The notes under the pieces: model-generated
Seen by the model: the letters and a program-made list of their open reading frames with translations, nothing else
The model's database searches: none
What the model was told of the DNA's origin: nothing
In this document: one piece after another, positions 32,003 through 40,353 of the stretch
How the letters are laid out: every line of letters starts with the position of its first letter
How positions within the stretch are numbered: position 1 is the first letter of the stretch
Made by a program: the position numbers and the translations under genes
DNA from: Sphingomonas sp. HMP6
Lineage (GTDB): Bacteria > Pseudomonadota > Alphaproteobacteria > Sphingomonadales > Sphingomonadaceae
Assembly: GCF_013374095.1 (NCBI RefSeq)
Contig: NZ_AP022672.1
Coordinates: 372,001-436,000, forward strand
DNA length: 64,000 bases
Direction: 5' to 3'

Positions 32003-32419
32003 TCAGGCGAAGGCGGGCGGTCCGGTCTTGGGTGGCGGCGGGGCGGCGAGGCCGAGGCCGGGACGCGCGAAGATGTGGAGGAGGCGCGGCGCGGAGGCGC
32101 GCGCTGGTTCGCTTGCGATTGGGTAGGCATCACCGACGAGATCGATCGCAAGGCTGGCGGCGGCAAAGGCGCACAGGTGGTCGGCGGTCTTGCCGTCCTG
32201 ATCGCGCTGGTCGCTGCGGTGCTGCGCGGCGAGCGCGGCGGCGGCGACCGGCGTCAGCGCTTGCGCACCAGAGCCCGAGCACAACACCAGCGCGCGCGAT
32301 CCGTCGGCGCTGCTGCCCCACATGAAGCCCTGCGGCACGACCACGCGCACGGCCAGCACGCACAGCAGCAGCACGATCATCGCGGCGCGGGCCGGGAGCA
32401 GGGGGCGGAGACGCGCCAT
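32003..32419 (-). CDS. DUF2946 family protein
   Basis: 138 aa. An N-terminal membrane helix (RAAMIVLLLCVLAVRVVVPQ) precedes GFMWGSSADGSRALVLCSGS and a DHLCAFAAASLA motif, the Cys/His arrangement of DUF2946. The family is linked in several genomes to copper-responsive TonB receptors. Here it lies 35 nt upstream of such a receptor, and the two plus the cupin likely form one operon. It ends in a Pro-rich tail (GLAAPPPPKTGPPAFA). The precise role is unknown. Confidence 0.75.
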   Translation of the reverse strand: MARLRPLLPARAAMIVLLLCVLAVRVVVPQGFMWGSSADGSRALVLCSGSGAQALTPVAAAALAAQHRSDQRDQDGKTADHLCAFAAASLAIDLVGDAYPIASEPARASAPRLLHIFARPGLGLAAPPPPKTGPPAFA

Positions 32420-32471
32420 CGCGCCCCGCTACCGCCTCATCATCGGTTGCTCAAGCCCGCACCGATTGTGT

Positions 32472-32496
32472 GGAAACATTCCGTTTCGCAGTCGTT
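32472..32496 (+). promoter_or_regulatory. Weak EcfG-like promoter candidate
   Basis: GGAAA, 16 nt, CGTT, about 38 nt before ATG 32534. The -35 differs from GGAAC at one position. Confidence 0.35.
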
Positions 32497-32533
32497 ACTT
32501 GCTGCAACGCACCATTTTGGATATAGCGCTATC

Positions 32534-32857
32534 ATGCAGACCGCTACAGCACCGTCCGGCCCCGTTCCCACCGTCTTCGAGGCGATCGTCCGCAAGCGTT
32601 GCTTGCGTGCCACCTATAACCGCACCGACATCACGCTCGCGCCGCACATCATCTACACGCGGCATGACGACCTCTTCGTCGATGGCGTTGTGCTGGAGCG
32701 CGACGGCAAGCCGCCCAAGGAGCTGAAGCTCGGCACGTTCAAGCTGACAGGGCTGAATGGCGTCGGGCTGACCGAGCGCGATTTCGCGGCCAACCCGCTG
32801 TTTGCGGCGAACGACCCGAAATATGGTGACGCCGCGCTGATGGCGGTCGAGGCTTAA
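32534..32857 (+). CDS. Conserved hypothetical protein (107 aa)
   Basis: Starts at ATG 32534. The compact sequence EAIVRKRCLRATYNRTDITL, APHIIYTRHDDLFVDGVVLE and RDGKPPKELKLGTFKLTGLN resembles the effector-binding WYL domain in strand order, but there is no DNA-binding part. The protein is cytoplasmic (no signal). It ends convergently with the PAP2 gene, the two stop codons sharing TTAA. Function unknown; probably a sphingomonad-conserved protein, possibly stress-induced if the EcfG-like site is real. Confidence 0.65.
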   Translation: MQTATAPSGPVPTVFEAIVRKRCLRATYNRTDITLAPHIIYTRHDDLFVDGVVLERDGKPPKELKLGTFKLTGLNGVGLTERDFAANPLFAANDPKYGDAALMAVEA

Positions 32858-33819
32858 GCCAGACGGCGACGGATCGCCGCGACGGTCAGCACCGCGACCA
32901 TCGCGACCGCTGCGCCCGCCAGCATGTCCGCCAGATAATGCGTGCCCTCCACCGGGGTCGCCAGCAGCATTGCGCTGGTGAGCACCAGCACCGGCCAGCG
33001 TAGCCGCGCCATCGGCCAGGCGGCGGCGATGTAGACGACGCCGCTCGCGGTATGGAAACTGGGTACCGAGACGAGCCCGCGGAGCGCGCTGAGATCTACG
33101 ATATATGGATTGCCCGCGCGCAGCAGCGGGAACAGATCGGCCTCGTACAAAGCGCTTTCGGGCAGATACGAGATCGGGCCGTGCCACAGCGTCGCGAGCG
33201 GGCCGATGGCGGGCATGAAGCGGAACAGCAGCAGCGTCACCACCGCCGCGAGCCAGAAGGTCGCGATGAAGCCGCGCGCCTCGGCCCGCCGATCCGACCA
33301 GGCGCAATAGCCGAGGATCAGCGCCGGGGTGACGAAGATGCTCTGATAGGCGGCCGTGCCGAGCAGTTGCAGCGCGCGATGCGCCGCGACCGTCTGATAC
33401 CAGGCGACCCAATTGAAATGCAGCGCGGCATCGACCGATTGCAGCAGCGGATCGATCGAGCCGTTTGTGTCGGCGGCCAGTGGATAGGTTGCGGTTGCGC
33501 CGAGCAGCGAGATGCCGATGAACAGGCCGACGGATTCACTGAGATCGCGCGCAACACGCTGCGCTGCGCTGCGCGGGGTGCGGAACACCAAGCGAGTCAC
33601 GCCGAACAGCAGCAGCACGCCGGCAAAGCCCCAGGTGACGGGCGAGCGCGGGTCGACCGTCATGCGCGCATCGAACAGCAGCGCGGCGACGCACATCACG
33701 CTCAGTGCAAGGCCGATGGCGATCCAATGCCCGTCGATCAGCCCGCGCTGCGCCGTGCTGCCCGGGTAAGGCGGCGCTTGGATGGCGAAGAGGGAAGTGG
33801 TCGGGATCGACACGCGCAT
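32854..33819 (-). CDS. PAP2-superfamily membrane phosphatase, AUR1-like
   Basis: 321 aa with at least six membrane helices. The PAP2 active-site motifs are VSVPSFHTASGVVYIA (PSxH, with the catalytic His) and GTHYLADMLAG (the second His with Asp). The arrangement of the conserved block late in the protein and the PAIGPLATLWHGP segment fit the PAP2_3/AUR1 subgroup, which includes inositol-phosphorylceramide synthases. Sphingomonads make sphingolipids, so a lipid head-group transferase or phosphatase is possible, but the substrate is not shown. Confidence 0.85.
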   Translation of the reverse strand: MRVSIPTTSLFAIQAPPYPGSTAQRGLIDGHWIAIGLALSVMCVAALLFDARMTVDPRSPVTWGFAGVLLLFGVTRLVFRTPRSAAQRVARDLSESVGLFIGISLLGATATYPLAADTNGSIDPLLQSVDAALHFNWVAWYQTVAAHRALQLLGTAAYQSIFVTPALILGYCAWSDRRAEARGFIATFWLAAVVTLLLFRFMPAIGPLATLWHGPISYLPESALYEADLFPLLRAGNPYIVDLSALRGLVSVPSFHTASGVVYIAAAWPMARLRWPVLVLTSAMLLATPVEGTHYLADMLAGAAVAMVAVLTVAAIRRRLA

Positions 33820-34001
33820 ACGCCTGAAAATGCAGACGATATCGATCGCCGACGGTTAAAGGTCCGTAGCGGACCGTTACCCACCATGCCGTGAAGATAT
33901 TGTGACGTCCAGATTACATTTGGCCGATCGCATTTTTGGATGAGGCCGGGAGCGGCGCGCGGTGCGTCGCTCCCGGTTGGTCGATTAGCGGTAGCAGACC
34001 G

Positions 34002-34271
34002 TCACGCGACGGTGATGCCGCCACTGGACGCGGCAATTGCGACGGTTGTTCCAGCGCGACGCCCGCGATCCCAGCCATAATGGCGGCCATGATTGCGATA
34101 ATCGCGGCGGTCGTCCCGCCGATCGAAACGGCGGTCGTCGCGGCGGTCATCCCCGCGATCGTAGCGCTGATCATAACCGCCGCCGCGGTAATCCTGCGCC
34201 GACGCGGCAGTAGAGGTGACGCCAAGCCCCGCGACCATAAGTCCGGCGGCGATGAGATGGGTGAACTTCAT
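34002..34271 (-). CDS. Small secreted Asp/Arg-rich protein, probable C-terminal frameshift
   Basis: 89 aa from ATG 34271 with GGAAGGA 7 nt upstream. A signal peptide ([24 protein letters not shown] cleavage) is followed by repeats of DRRDDRR type and [12 protein letters not shown]. After that the frame gives [16 protein letters not shown] and stops at 34002. The +1 frame instead reads [20 protein letters not shown] then YR and stops at 33985, the usual ending of this protein type in sphingomonads. A one- or two-base change in the GCGCG run near 34052-34060 would explain it, either a real mutation or a sequence error. Confidence 0.65.
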   Translation of the reverse strand: MKFTHLIAAGLMVAGLGVTSTAASAQDYRGGGYDQRYDRGDDRRDDRRFDRRDDRRDYRNHGRHYGWDRGRRAGTTVAIAASSGGITVA

Positions 34272-34378
34272 GTCTGCATCCTTCCGGCCCGGTGATCGGG
34301 CTGAGGACGGGATAGGCCTTTGAATACCGATGGTTGCTGAATGCGATCGTAGGGTGCGGTACAGGTTGGCGACGGCGG

Positions 34379-34729
34379 TTACAGGGCGATCCCGAAGCGC
34401 GGCGCGAGCGCGACCATCGCCGAATAAAGCGCGACGGTCAGCGCGCAGCCGATCCCGAGCGAAGGCCAGAAACCGACGCCGGCCCGTAGCAGCGCCGGGA
34501 TGACCAGAAACATCGGCAGCGAGGGCAGGATGTACCAAAAGGTCGCCTGGACATGCGCCGCCATGTTGGCACTGTCGGGCTTGTCGTTCCACAGCCAGAT
34601 CATGCCGAGTACCGACACGAGCGGCAGCGACGCGACCAGCGCGCCGAACCCGGGATAGCGCTTCGCCAGCGTCGAGGCGGCGGCGATGAGGATGCCGGAG
34701 AGAAGGGCTTTGAGCGCGAGGTAGAGCAT
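34379..34729 (-). CDS. DUF3147 family membrane protein
   Basis: 116 aa from ATG 34729. Four membrane helices: [58 protein letters not shown] and the C-terminal [20 protein letters not shown]. The [14 protein letters not shown] and [11 protein letters not shown] stretches are family landmarks. It is a small integral membrane protein of unknown role, sometimes suggested to be a transporter-like subunit. It has no close partner here. The longer frame to 34810 is not conserved. Confidence 0.8.
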   Translation of the reverse strand: MLYLALKALLSGILIAAASTLAKRYPGFGALVASLPLVSVLGMIWLWNDKPDSANMAAHVQATFWYILPSLPMFLVIPALLRAGVGFWPSLGIGCALTVALYSAMVALAPRFGIAL

Positions 34730-35076
34730 GGATGGCCTATGCGCCGGTGGGGCAGGGGATGCCAGTGGCCTGGGTCGTGGCGCGGCTAAAGTCACATAGG
34801 GTCGCACCATCGCGGGGCGGCGTGGCGCGGAAGGTGAGGGGAAAGTTAGGCGTAAACGCGTGTTTCTGCGCGGCGGTCGGCAATGTCGCGCGCGGGGTTG
34901 GTGTCGGAGATGAGAAAGAGCCGTTGGGTTGCAGCATGACCGATATCGGGTGTGTAGGACAGACTTTCGCCCGGCGGGACGCGGTGCTGGATGCTAACCC
35001 CGAGGGCCGCTTTACTGGCCATGTCGTGCGTCAAGTGACGCTTGACGGTCCTGTTTGGATGGGTTAGAGACGTAAA
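34730..35076. other. Intergenic region between DUF3147 and higB
   Basis: 347 nt. No frame with a credible product was seen on either strand. The right end holds the higBA control region with a perfect palindrome at 35030-35046. The rest shows nothing recognisable. Confidence 0.5.
35030..35046. promoter_or_regulatory. Likely HigA operator
   Basis: GTCAAG-TGACG-CTTGAC, a perfect 6-bp inverted repeat 30 nt before higB. TTGACG at 35042-35047 overlaps it and could be a -35 box. HigA antitoxins bind such palindromes to repress their operon. Confidence 0.5.
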
Positions 35077-35364
35077 GTGGAGATCGAAAGCATCCGTCAC
35101 AAAGCGTTGCGCGCTTTCGCGGAAACTGGTCGGACAAAAGGCTTGCCTGGCAATTTGGTCGAGAGATTGCGCAATATGCTGGCCTATCTCGATGCTATCG
35201 CGGGACCGGACGAATTGAAGGTGCCGCCGAGTTTCGGCGCGCACCTTTTGACCGGCGACCGGGCAGGCATCTGGTCGCTGACGGTGACGAAGAATTGGCG
35301 GATGACGTTTCGCATCAACGCGAACGGCGCGATCGAAGACCTCGATCTGGAGGATTATCACTGA
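35077..35364 (+). CDS. higB: HigB-type toxin (RelE/ParE superfamily)
   Basis: 95 aa from GTG 35077. Matches the HigB/RelE fold: IRHKALRAFAETGRTKGLPG, then NLVERLRNMLAYLDAIAGPD, and the C-terminal core LTGDRAGIWSLTVTKNWRMT with FRINANGAIEDLDLEDYH, which contains the basic and aromatic residues used for ribosome-dependent mRNA cleavage. The stop overlaps the higA start. Toxin-first order is the HigBA hallmark. Homologues halt translation by cutting mRNA on the ribosome. Confidence 0.9.
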   Translation: MEIESIRHKALRAFAETGRTKGLPGNLVERLRNMLAYLDAIAGPDELKVPPSFGAHLLTGDRAGIWSLTVTKNWRMTFRINANGAIEDLDLEDYH

Positions 35365-35666
35365 TGGCGATCAAGCTTCATTCCAGTTTCGCGGTCCACC
35401 CCGGCGCGTGGTTGCGCGCCGAGATCGTCACGCCGCACGGCCTGTCGGTAACTGACGCGGCGGCGAAGCTGCACGTCACGCGGCAAGCGATGAGCAATTT
35501 GCTCGGCGGGCGGGCAGGACTGTCGGCGGAAATGGCAATCCGCTTCGAAAAGGCCTTCGGGCTGAGCGCCGATACGCTGATGCGGATGCAGGCGGCGCAT
35601 GATCTGGCAGCGGCTCGGGCGCGGGCGGGGGAGATCGATGTGGAGCGGGTGGCGGCGTGCCTATGA
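35364..35666 (+). CDS. higA: HigA-type antitoxin, XRE-family HTH
   Basis: 100 aa from ATG 35364, which overlaps the higB stop by one base. The helix-turn-helix LSVTDAAAKLHVTRQAMSNL, then LLGGRAGLSAEMAIRFEKAF and a GLSADTLMRMQAAHDLAAAR C-terminal part, is the HigA addiction-module pattern. The protein binds and neutralises HigB and represses the operon, probably at 35030-35046. Its own stop overlaps the start of a third low-GC gene by ATGA. Confidence 0.9.
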   Translation: MAIKLHSSFAVHPGAWLRAEIVTPHGLSVTDAAAKLHVTRQAMSNLLGGRAGLSAEMAIRFEKAFGLSADTLMRMQAAHDLAAARARAGEIDVERVAACL

Positions 35667-36766
35667 AACATATTCGCGGGAGAGAGGTCACACAGATATC
35701 GATTGAAGACATAGAATTTGATCGAACAGGCGCGGTGGACGAGCGTTACTTGCAACTCATTAAGCAGCAATATGAGGGCACTTTAAAGATCGGTTTGACG
35801 CGCCTTAGATCTGGCGATGTTGTACCGGGATTTTATATTCGCGAAAATGGACGGAATATTCATATTTCGTCAAATCCTCCACGGGAGGTCGGCATCATGC
35901 AATCCCATATAAAATCAGGGGGTCGACCTTCGCTTGAAGTATATTGGAACAATTTTGCACCAAAAGGTGGGGGTTATGTTTGTCCAGATGCAGAGTGGTT
36001 GGAAATCTATGCTTCTTTAGGAATCGTTAAAGTTCCCGTTCGCATTTTAAGGCCTAAGAAGCTCCCGGGCGATGAAGGTTCGGTTTGGATCGAGGCTGAT
36101 GGCCCCTGCGCGTCGCTCTCGCAGATTGTAAGCCCTTTAAGCGGCGACTACGCGGCTTACCGTGATGCTATTTCCGTTGACGTTGATACGGCGTTTTGTT
36201 TCTTAGAACAAGAATGTATCGCCGCCCAAAATGCCGTTAGAGATTTTCATGACGGTGACACTGAAGTTCACTACCATCAGATGGTTCATGCTGTTTTAAG
36301 GCGACACGGCCGAGCTCTAAATTCCATATCACTCTTGATAAAAGAAGGTCGCCTAGAACATGCATCGTTGGTTGCAAGATCCACCTATGAAGCGTTTCTG
36401 AACTACTGTCTTGACTGGCTTTCTCCCGAATTTTTCGGCCCCCGCATGCAATTTATGGGCATGATCGAAAATAATTCTGAATTGGGTGGCGTTGATGGGA
36501 ATGTCCTACGTAATTTTAAATCCTTTCTATCGAATACGTTCGAAAAGGCACGAGCATCCAGTCTTGGAGTCAATTTTTACAAAGGATTTTATCCGACTTT
36601 GTCTCGGGTGGTGCATCAATCATATTTGTATGTAGAGCGCGAAGCGAGCGATTTTAACGACACTCCCGACGAAGCGGGCAGCGTAACCAGGCTAGTTCTC
36701 TGTATGAATGTCATTACATTCGCTCTCGTTGAACGAGTCTTAGATGATGTTGGGGCGCAGACCTAG
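35663..36766 (+). CDS. Low-GC protein coupled to higBA, DUF5677-like C-terminal region
   Basis: 367 aa from ATG 35663, overlapping the higA stop (ATGA); a GTG at 35657 is also possible. The N-terminal ~130 residues contain strand-rich segments (RLRSGDVVPGFYIRENGRNI, IKSGGRPSLEVYWNNFAP). The C-terminal half is helical with RRHGRALNSISLLIKEGRLE and HASLVARSTYEAFLNYCLDW, resembling DUF5677-type proteins. GC is far below the neighbours, which marks recent transfer. Coupling to a toxin-antitoxin pair suggests a shared role, but the function is unknown. Confidence 0.7.
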   Translation: MKHIRGREVTQISIEDIEFDRTGAVDERYLQLIKQQYEGTLKIGLTRLRSGDVVPGFYIRENGRNIHISSNPPREVGIMQSHIKSGGRPSLEVYWNNFAPKGGGYVCPDAEWLEIYASLGIVKVPVRILRPKKLPGDEGSVWIEADGPCASLSQIVSPLSGDYAAYRDAISVDVDTAFCFLEQECIAAQNAVRDFHDGDTEVHYHQMVHAVLRRHGRALNSISLLIKEGRLEHASLVARSTYEAFLNYCLDWLSPEFFGPRMQFMGMIENNSELGGVDGNVLRNFKSFLSNTFEKARASSLGVNFYKGFYPTLSRVVHQSYLYVEREASDFNDTPDEAGSVTRLVLCMNVITFALVERVLDDVGAQT

Positions 36767-36768
36767 GC

Positions 36769-39081
36769 TCACTCCCCCACCGTCACAAAGCTATCCATCA
36801 CCCGCTTTCGCCCGGCGGTTTCGAAATCAATCTCCAGCTTGTTGCCTTCGATTTCCGCAATAAGCCCGTAGCCGAATTTCTGGTGGAAGACGCGCAGGCC
36901 GACCGACACATCCGCGCGGCCGGAATTGCCGATGCTGACGGCGGGGGCGCTGGATTCGCGGACGCGGGAGGGTTCGCGGGTGAAGGTGCGTTGGGTGTAG
37001 CTGCCGCCCGGTTTTACCGTGTCGACTCCCGCCGCGCGTTGCCAGCCGGGGCCTCTCCCGGTGCCGCGGGCAACGTCGGCGAAGGGGTCGGCGCGTTCGG
37101 ACCAATTTGCGCGCCACAGGCTCTCGCCGCCGGCCATGCTCGATTCCGATTCGATATGTTCCAAGGGCAATTCGCCGACGAAGCGGCTCGGGATGCTGCT
37201 GGTCCATTGGCCGTAGATGCGGCGGTTGGCGGCGTGGAGGATGATCGCGCGGCGGCGGGCGCGGGTGATCGCGACATACGCCAAGCGGCGTTCCTCCTCG
37301 AGGCTGTTGGTGCCGCCTTCGTCGAGCGCGCGTTGCGAAGGGAACAGGCCTTCCTCCCAGCCGACGAGGAAGACCGTGTCATATTCGAGGCCCTTGGCGG
37401 CGTGGATCGTCATGATCGTGACCTTGGGTTCCTCGGCGGCGGCTTCATTGTCCATCACGAGGCTGACATGTTCGAGGAACGCGCCGAGGCTTTCATACTC
37501 CTCCATCGCGCGGACGAGTTCGGTGAGGTTTTCGAGGCGGCCTGCCGCCTCGACCGATTTCTCGGCCTGGAGGACGCCGGTGTAGCCGCTTTCGTCGAGA
37601 ATGATGCGCGCGAGGTCGCCGTGCGGGATTTCGGTGACTTGCGCGCGCCATCGCGCCATGTCGATGACGAGGTTGCCGAGCGATTTGCGCGCCGCGCCGG
37701 TGAGCTCGTCGGTGTCGAGGATGCGGGCGGCGGCGGTGACGAGCGGCACGCCTTGCGCGCGGGCGAGTTGGTGGACGCGCGCGACCGCCTTGTCGCCGAG
37801 GCCGCGTTTGGGGACGTTGACGATGCGGTCGAAGGCGAGATCGTCCGACGGCTGCGCGACGACGCGGAGGTACGCCAGCGCATCGCGGATTTCGGCGCGT
37901 TCGTAGAAGCGGAAGCCGCCGACGATGCGGTAATTGATGCCGGTCGCGATGAAGCGGTCCTCGAACTCGCGCGTCTGGTGCTGCGCGCGGACCAGGATGG
38001 CGATGTCGTCGAGGCTCTTTCCGGCGCGTTGCGCGGTGTCGATTTCCTCACCGACGCGGCGCGCTTCCTCGGGACCGTCCCACACGCCGAGCACCTTGAC
38101 CTTTTCGCCCGCGTCGAGCTCGGTCCACAGCTGCTTACCGAGGCGCCCCGAATTGTTGGCGATCACGCCCGATGCCGCGCCGAGGATGTGCGGGGTCGAG
38201 CGGTAATTCTGCTCGAGCCGAATGATCTTCGCGCCGGGGAAATCCTTTTCGAATTTCAGGATGTTCTCGACCTGCGCACCGCGCCAGGAATAGATCGACT
38301 GGTCATCGTCACCGACGCAGGCGATGTTCTTGCGTTCCTGCGCCAACAGCCGCAGCCAGAGATACTGGACGCTGTTGGTGTCCTGATACTCGTCGACCAT
38401 GATGTATTTGAATTTGCGCTGATAGTCGGCGAGCACGTCGCGGTCGCGCTTCAGGATGACGAGCATGTGGAGCAGCAAATCGCCGAAATCGCAGGCGTTG
38501 AGCGCGATCAGGCGGGCCTGATAGGCGGCGTAGAGTTCCTGGCCGCGGCCGTTTGCGTAGAGTTCGGACTCGCCCGCATCGATTTGCGACGGGGTCAGGC
38601 CCTTATTCTTCCATCCGTCGATCAGCCCGGCGAGCGAGCGCGCGGGCCAGCGCTTTTCGTCGAGGTCGGCGGCCTGGATGAGTTGCTTGAGCAAGCGCAA
38701 TTGATCGTCGGTGTCGAGGATGGTGAAGTTGCTTTGCAGGCCGACCAGCTCGGCATGGCGGCGCAGCATCTTCGCGCCGATCGCGTGGAAGGTGCCGAGC
38801 CACGGCATCCCCTCGACAACATCGCCGACCAGCCGCCCGACGCGGTGGCGCATCTCGCGCGCGGCCTTGTTGGTGAAGGTGACGCTGAGGATCTCGCTCG
38901 GCCAGGCTTTGCGCGTGTTGAGCAGGTGCGCGAGGCGCGCGGTAAGCGCGGCGGTCTTGCCGGTGCCCGCGCCGGCAAGGACGAGGACCGGGCCTTCGGT
39001 GGTGAGCACGGCCTCACGCTGCGGCGCGTTGAGGCCGCGAAGATAGGGGGGATCGGCGGGGAGGGTATCGAGCTGAGTCAC
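36769..39081 (-). CDS. uvrD: UvrD/PcrA/Rep-type DNA helicase
   Basis: About 770 aa from GTG 39081; the frame is open to an ATG at 39153, but the added 24 residues are not typical. Superfamily 1A motifs: Q-motif LNAPQREAVL, Walker A VLAGAGTGKTAAL, motif Ia VTFTNKAAREM, motif II VDEYQDTN, motif III GDDDQSIYSWRGA, motif IV LEQNYRSTP, motif V MTIHAAKGLEYD and motif VI VAITRARR. The C-terminal VFHQKFGYGLIAEIEGNKLE is the family tail. It unwinds DNA in nucleotide-excision and mismatch repair. Confidence 0.95.
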   Translation of the reverse strand: MTQLDTLPADPPYLRGLNAPQREAVLTTEGPVLVLAGAGTGKTAALTARLAHLLNTRKAWPSEILSVTFTNKAAREMRHRVGRLVGDVVEGMPWLGTFHAIGAKMLRRHAELVGLQSNFTILDTDDQLRLLKQLIQAADLDEKRWPARSLAGLIDGWKNKGLTPSQIDAGESELYANGRGQELYAAYQARLIALNACDFGDLLLHMLVILKRDRDVLADYQRKFKYIMVDEYQDTNSVQYLWLRLLAQERKNIACVGDDDQSIYSWRGAQVENILKFEKDFPGAKIIRLEQNYRSTPHILGAASGVIANNSGRLGKQLWTELDAGEKVKVLGVWDGPEEARRVGEEIDTAQRAGKSLDDIAILVRAQHQTREFEDRFIATGINYRIVGGFRFYERAEIRDALAYLRVVAQPSDDLAFDRIVNVPKRGLGDKAVARVHQLARAQGVPLVTAAARILDTDELTGAARKSLGNLVIDMARWRAQVTEIPHGDLARIILDESGYTGVLQAEKSVEAAGRLENLTELVRAMEEYESLGAFLEHVSLVMDNEAAAEEPKVTIMTIHAAKGLEYDTVFLVGWEEGLFPSQRALDEGGTNSLEEERRLAYVAITRARRRAIILHAANRRIYGQWTSSIPSRFVGELPLEHIESESSMAGGESLWRANWSERADPFADVARGTGRGPGWQRAAGVDTVKPGGSYTQRTFTREPSRVRESSAPAVSIGNSGRADVSVGLRVFHQKFGYGLIAEIEGNKLEIDFETAGRKRVMDSFVTVGE

Positions 39082-39201
39082 GCGTGAACACTTAGGGAAC
39101 GGGTACCCCGCGGGCAAGCCGAACCGCGCGGAACCCTTGGCGTTGTGGTACATTCCCGGCGCTGACGTTAGACGGTTACGACGGTTGCGTGGAGGCGTTC
39201 G

Positions 39202-40353
39202 ATGATCGGCAGGCGCGAAGTGATGGCGGCGATGGCGGGCGGGATCGCGCTGCCGGGCGTGGCGATAGGGGCGGAACCGCGCATTTTCGTCTCGCGCGTC
39301 GCGGTCGAGAACGAGCGGCTGATCATGGCGGTGACGTTCGGCGGGCGCGGGCCGTACAGCTTCATGATCGATACCGGCACCTATCTCAGCCTGATCCGGC
39401 CGGACCTGGCCAAGACGCTGAAATTGCAGGCCCGCGCGACGGAGCGGTCGCGCGGCGTCGGCGGGAGTGACACCTACACGCTGTACCTGGCGCGGGACGT
39501 GCTGATGGGCGGGGGCTTGCGGCAGGGCGACGTGATGTTCTCCGACGCGTTCAAATTCGGCTATACTTCGGGCATTTACGGCGCGCTCGCGGCGGGGATG
39601 GTCACCGCGATCGACACCGATGTGGATTTCGACGCGGGCGAGATGCGATTCTATCCCGACGGGCGCGGCGACCGGCCGGGTTTTGTTGCGATCGATTCGG
39701 AAATTCCGCGCGGCGGCGGGCCGACGGCGGGATCGCGCAAGATCAGCGCGACGGTGCTGCTCGACGGGCGGCCGATCCGCTGCGTGCTCGATACCGGATC
39801 ACCCAGTCCGTTGCTGCTCAACAACAGCGCGGCGCGGCGGCTCGGGTTGTGGAATGCCACCACGCCGTTTGCGCCGACGCGGCCGAACGGGATCGGCGGG
39901 GCCGGGCCGATCGCGCGGATCGTGCGGACGCAGTCGATCGAAATGGGCGGCGCGAAGCAGGAGCGCCCGTTGGTGACCTTGCTCGGCAGTGATGTGAGCG
40001 GAGATTTCGACGGGATTGTGGGACTGTCGTTCATCCGGCGCTTCAACCTGTCGGTCGACACGCGCGGGCGCAAGCTGTGGGTGAAGCCGAGCGCGCAGAA
40101 CCCGCCGCCGCAGCGTTACGGCCTGTCGGGGCTGTGGATCGACCGCGAGCGTGATCGCATTGAAGTGAAGGCGGTCGGCATCGGCAGTCCGGCGGCGCAG
40201 GCGGGCGTGGCGGTGGGCGATGTTCTGGTCGACATGCCGTGGGAGGCCGCGCTCGGGATGATCGGCGGACCGCCGGGCAAGGCGGTGACGCTGGTGCTCG
40301 ATCGCGGCGGCGCGCGGCGCCCGGTCAGTTATACCCTCGCGCCGTACCTCTGA
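39202..40353 (+). CDS. Retropepsin-like aspartic protease with C-terminal PDZ domain
   Basis: 383 aa. The N-terminus has a twin-arginine-like signal (MIGRREVMAAMAGGIALPGV), so periplasmic export is likely. Two aspartic-protease half-domains carry the catalytic motifs: FMIDTGTYLSL near residue 56 and VLDTGSPSPLL near residue 197, each with the DTG triad. FDGIVGLSFIRRFNLSVDTR follows the second. Residues ~300-380 (KAVGIGSPAAQAGVAVGDVL) form a PDZ-like domain. The genes at both sides are unrelated. The final 25 nt overlap the end of the convergent glycosyltransferase gene. Confidence 0.8.
   Translation: MIGRREVMAAMAGGIALPGVAIGAEPRIFVSRVAVENERLIMAVTFGGRGPYSFMIDTGTYLSLIRPDLAKTLKLQARATERSRGVGGSDTYTLYLARDVLMGGGLRQGDVMFSDAFKFGYTSGIYGALAAGMVTAIDTDVDFDAGEMRFYPDGRGDRPGFVAIDSEIPRGGGPTAGSRKISATVLLDGRPIRCVLDTGSPSPLLLNNSAARRLGLWNATTPFAPTRPNGIGGAGPIARIVRTQSIEMGGAKQERPLVTLLGSDVSGDFDGIVGLSFIRRFNLSVDTRGRKLWVKPSAQNPPPQRYGLSGLWIDRERDRIEVKAVGIGSPAAQAGVAVGDVLVDMPWEAALGMIGGPPGKAVTLVLDRGGARRPVSYTLAPYL

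Noticed and set aside
33914..34225. Hydrophobic frame near the small secreted protein
   Set aside because: It overlaps the better supported gene in another frame and has repetitive Ile/Ala content typical of a shadow of Arg/Asp codons.
36883..39087. A 734-codon open frame antisense to the UvrD-type helicase
   Set aside because: Shadow of the helicase reading frame, whose full motif set is clear.
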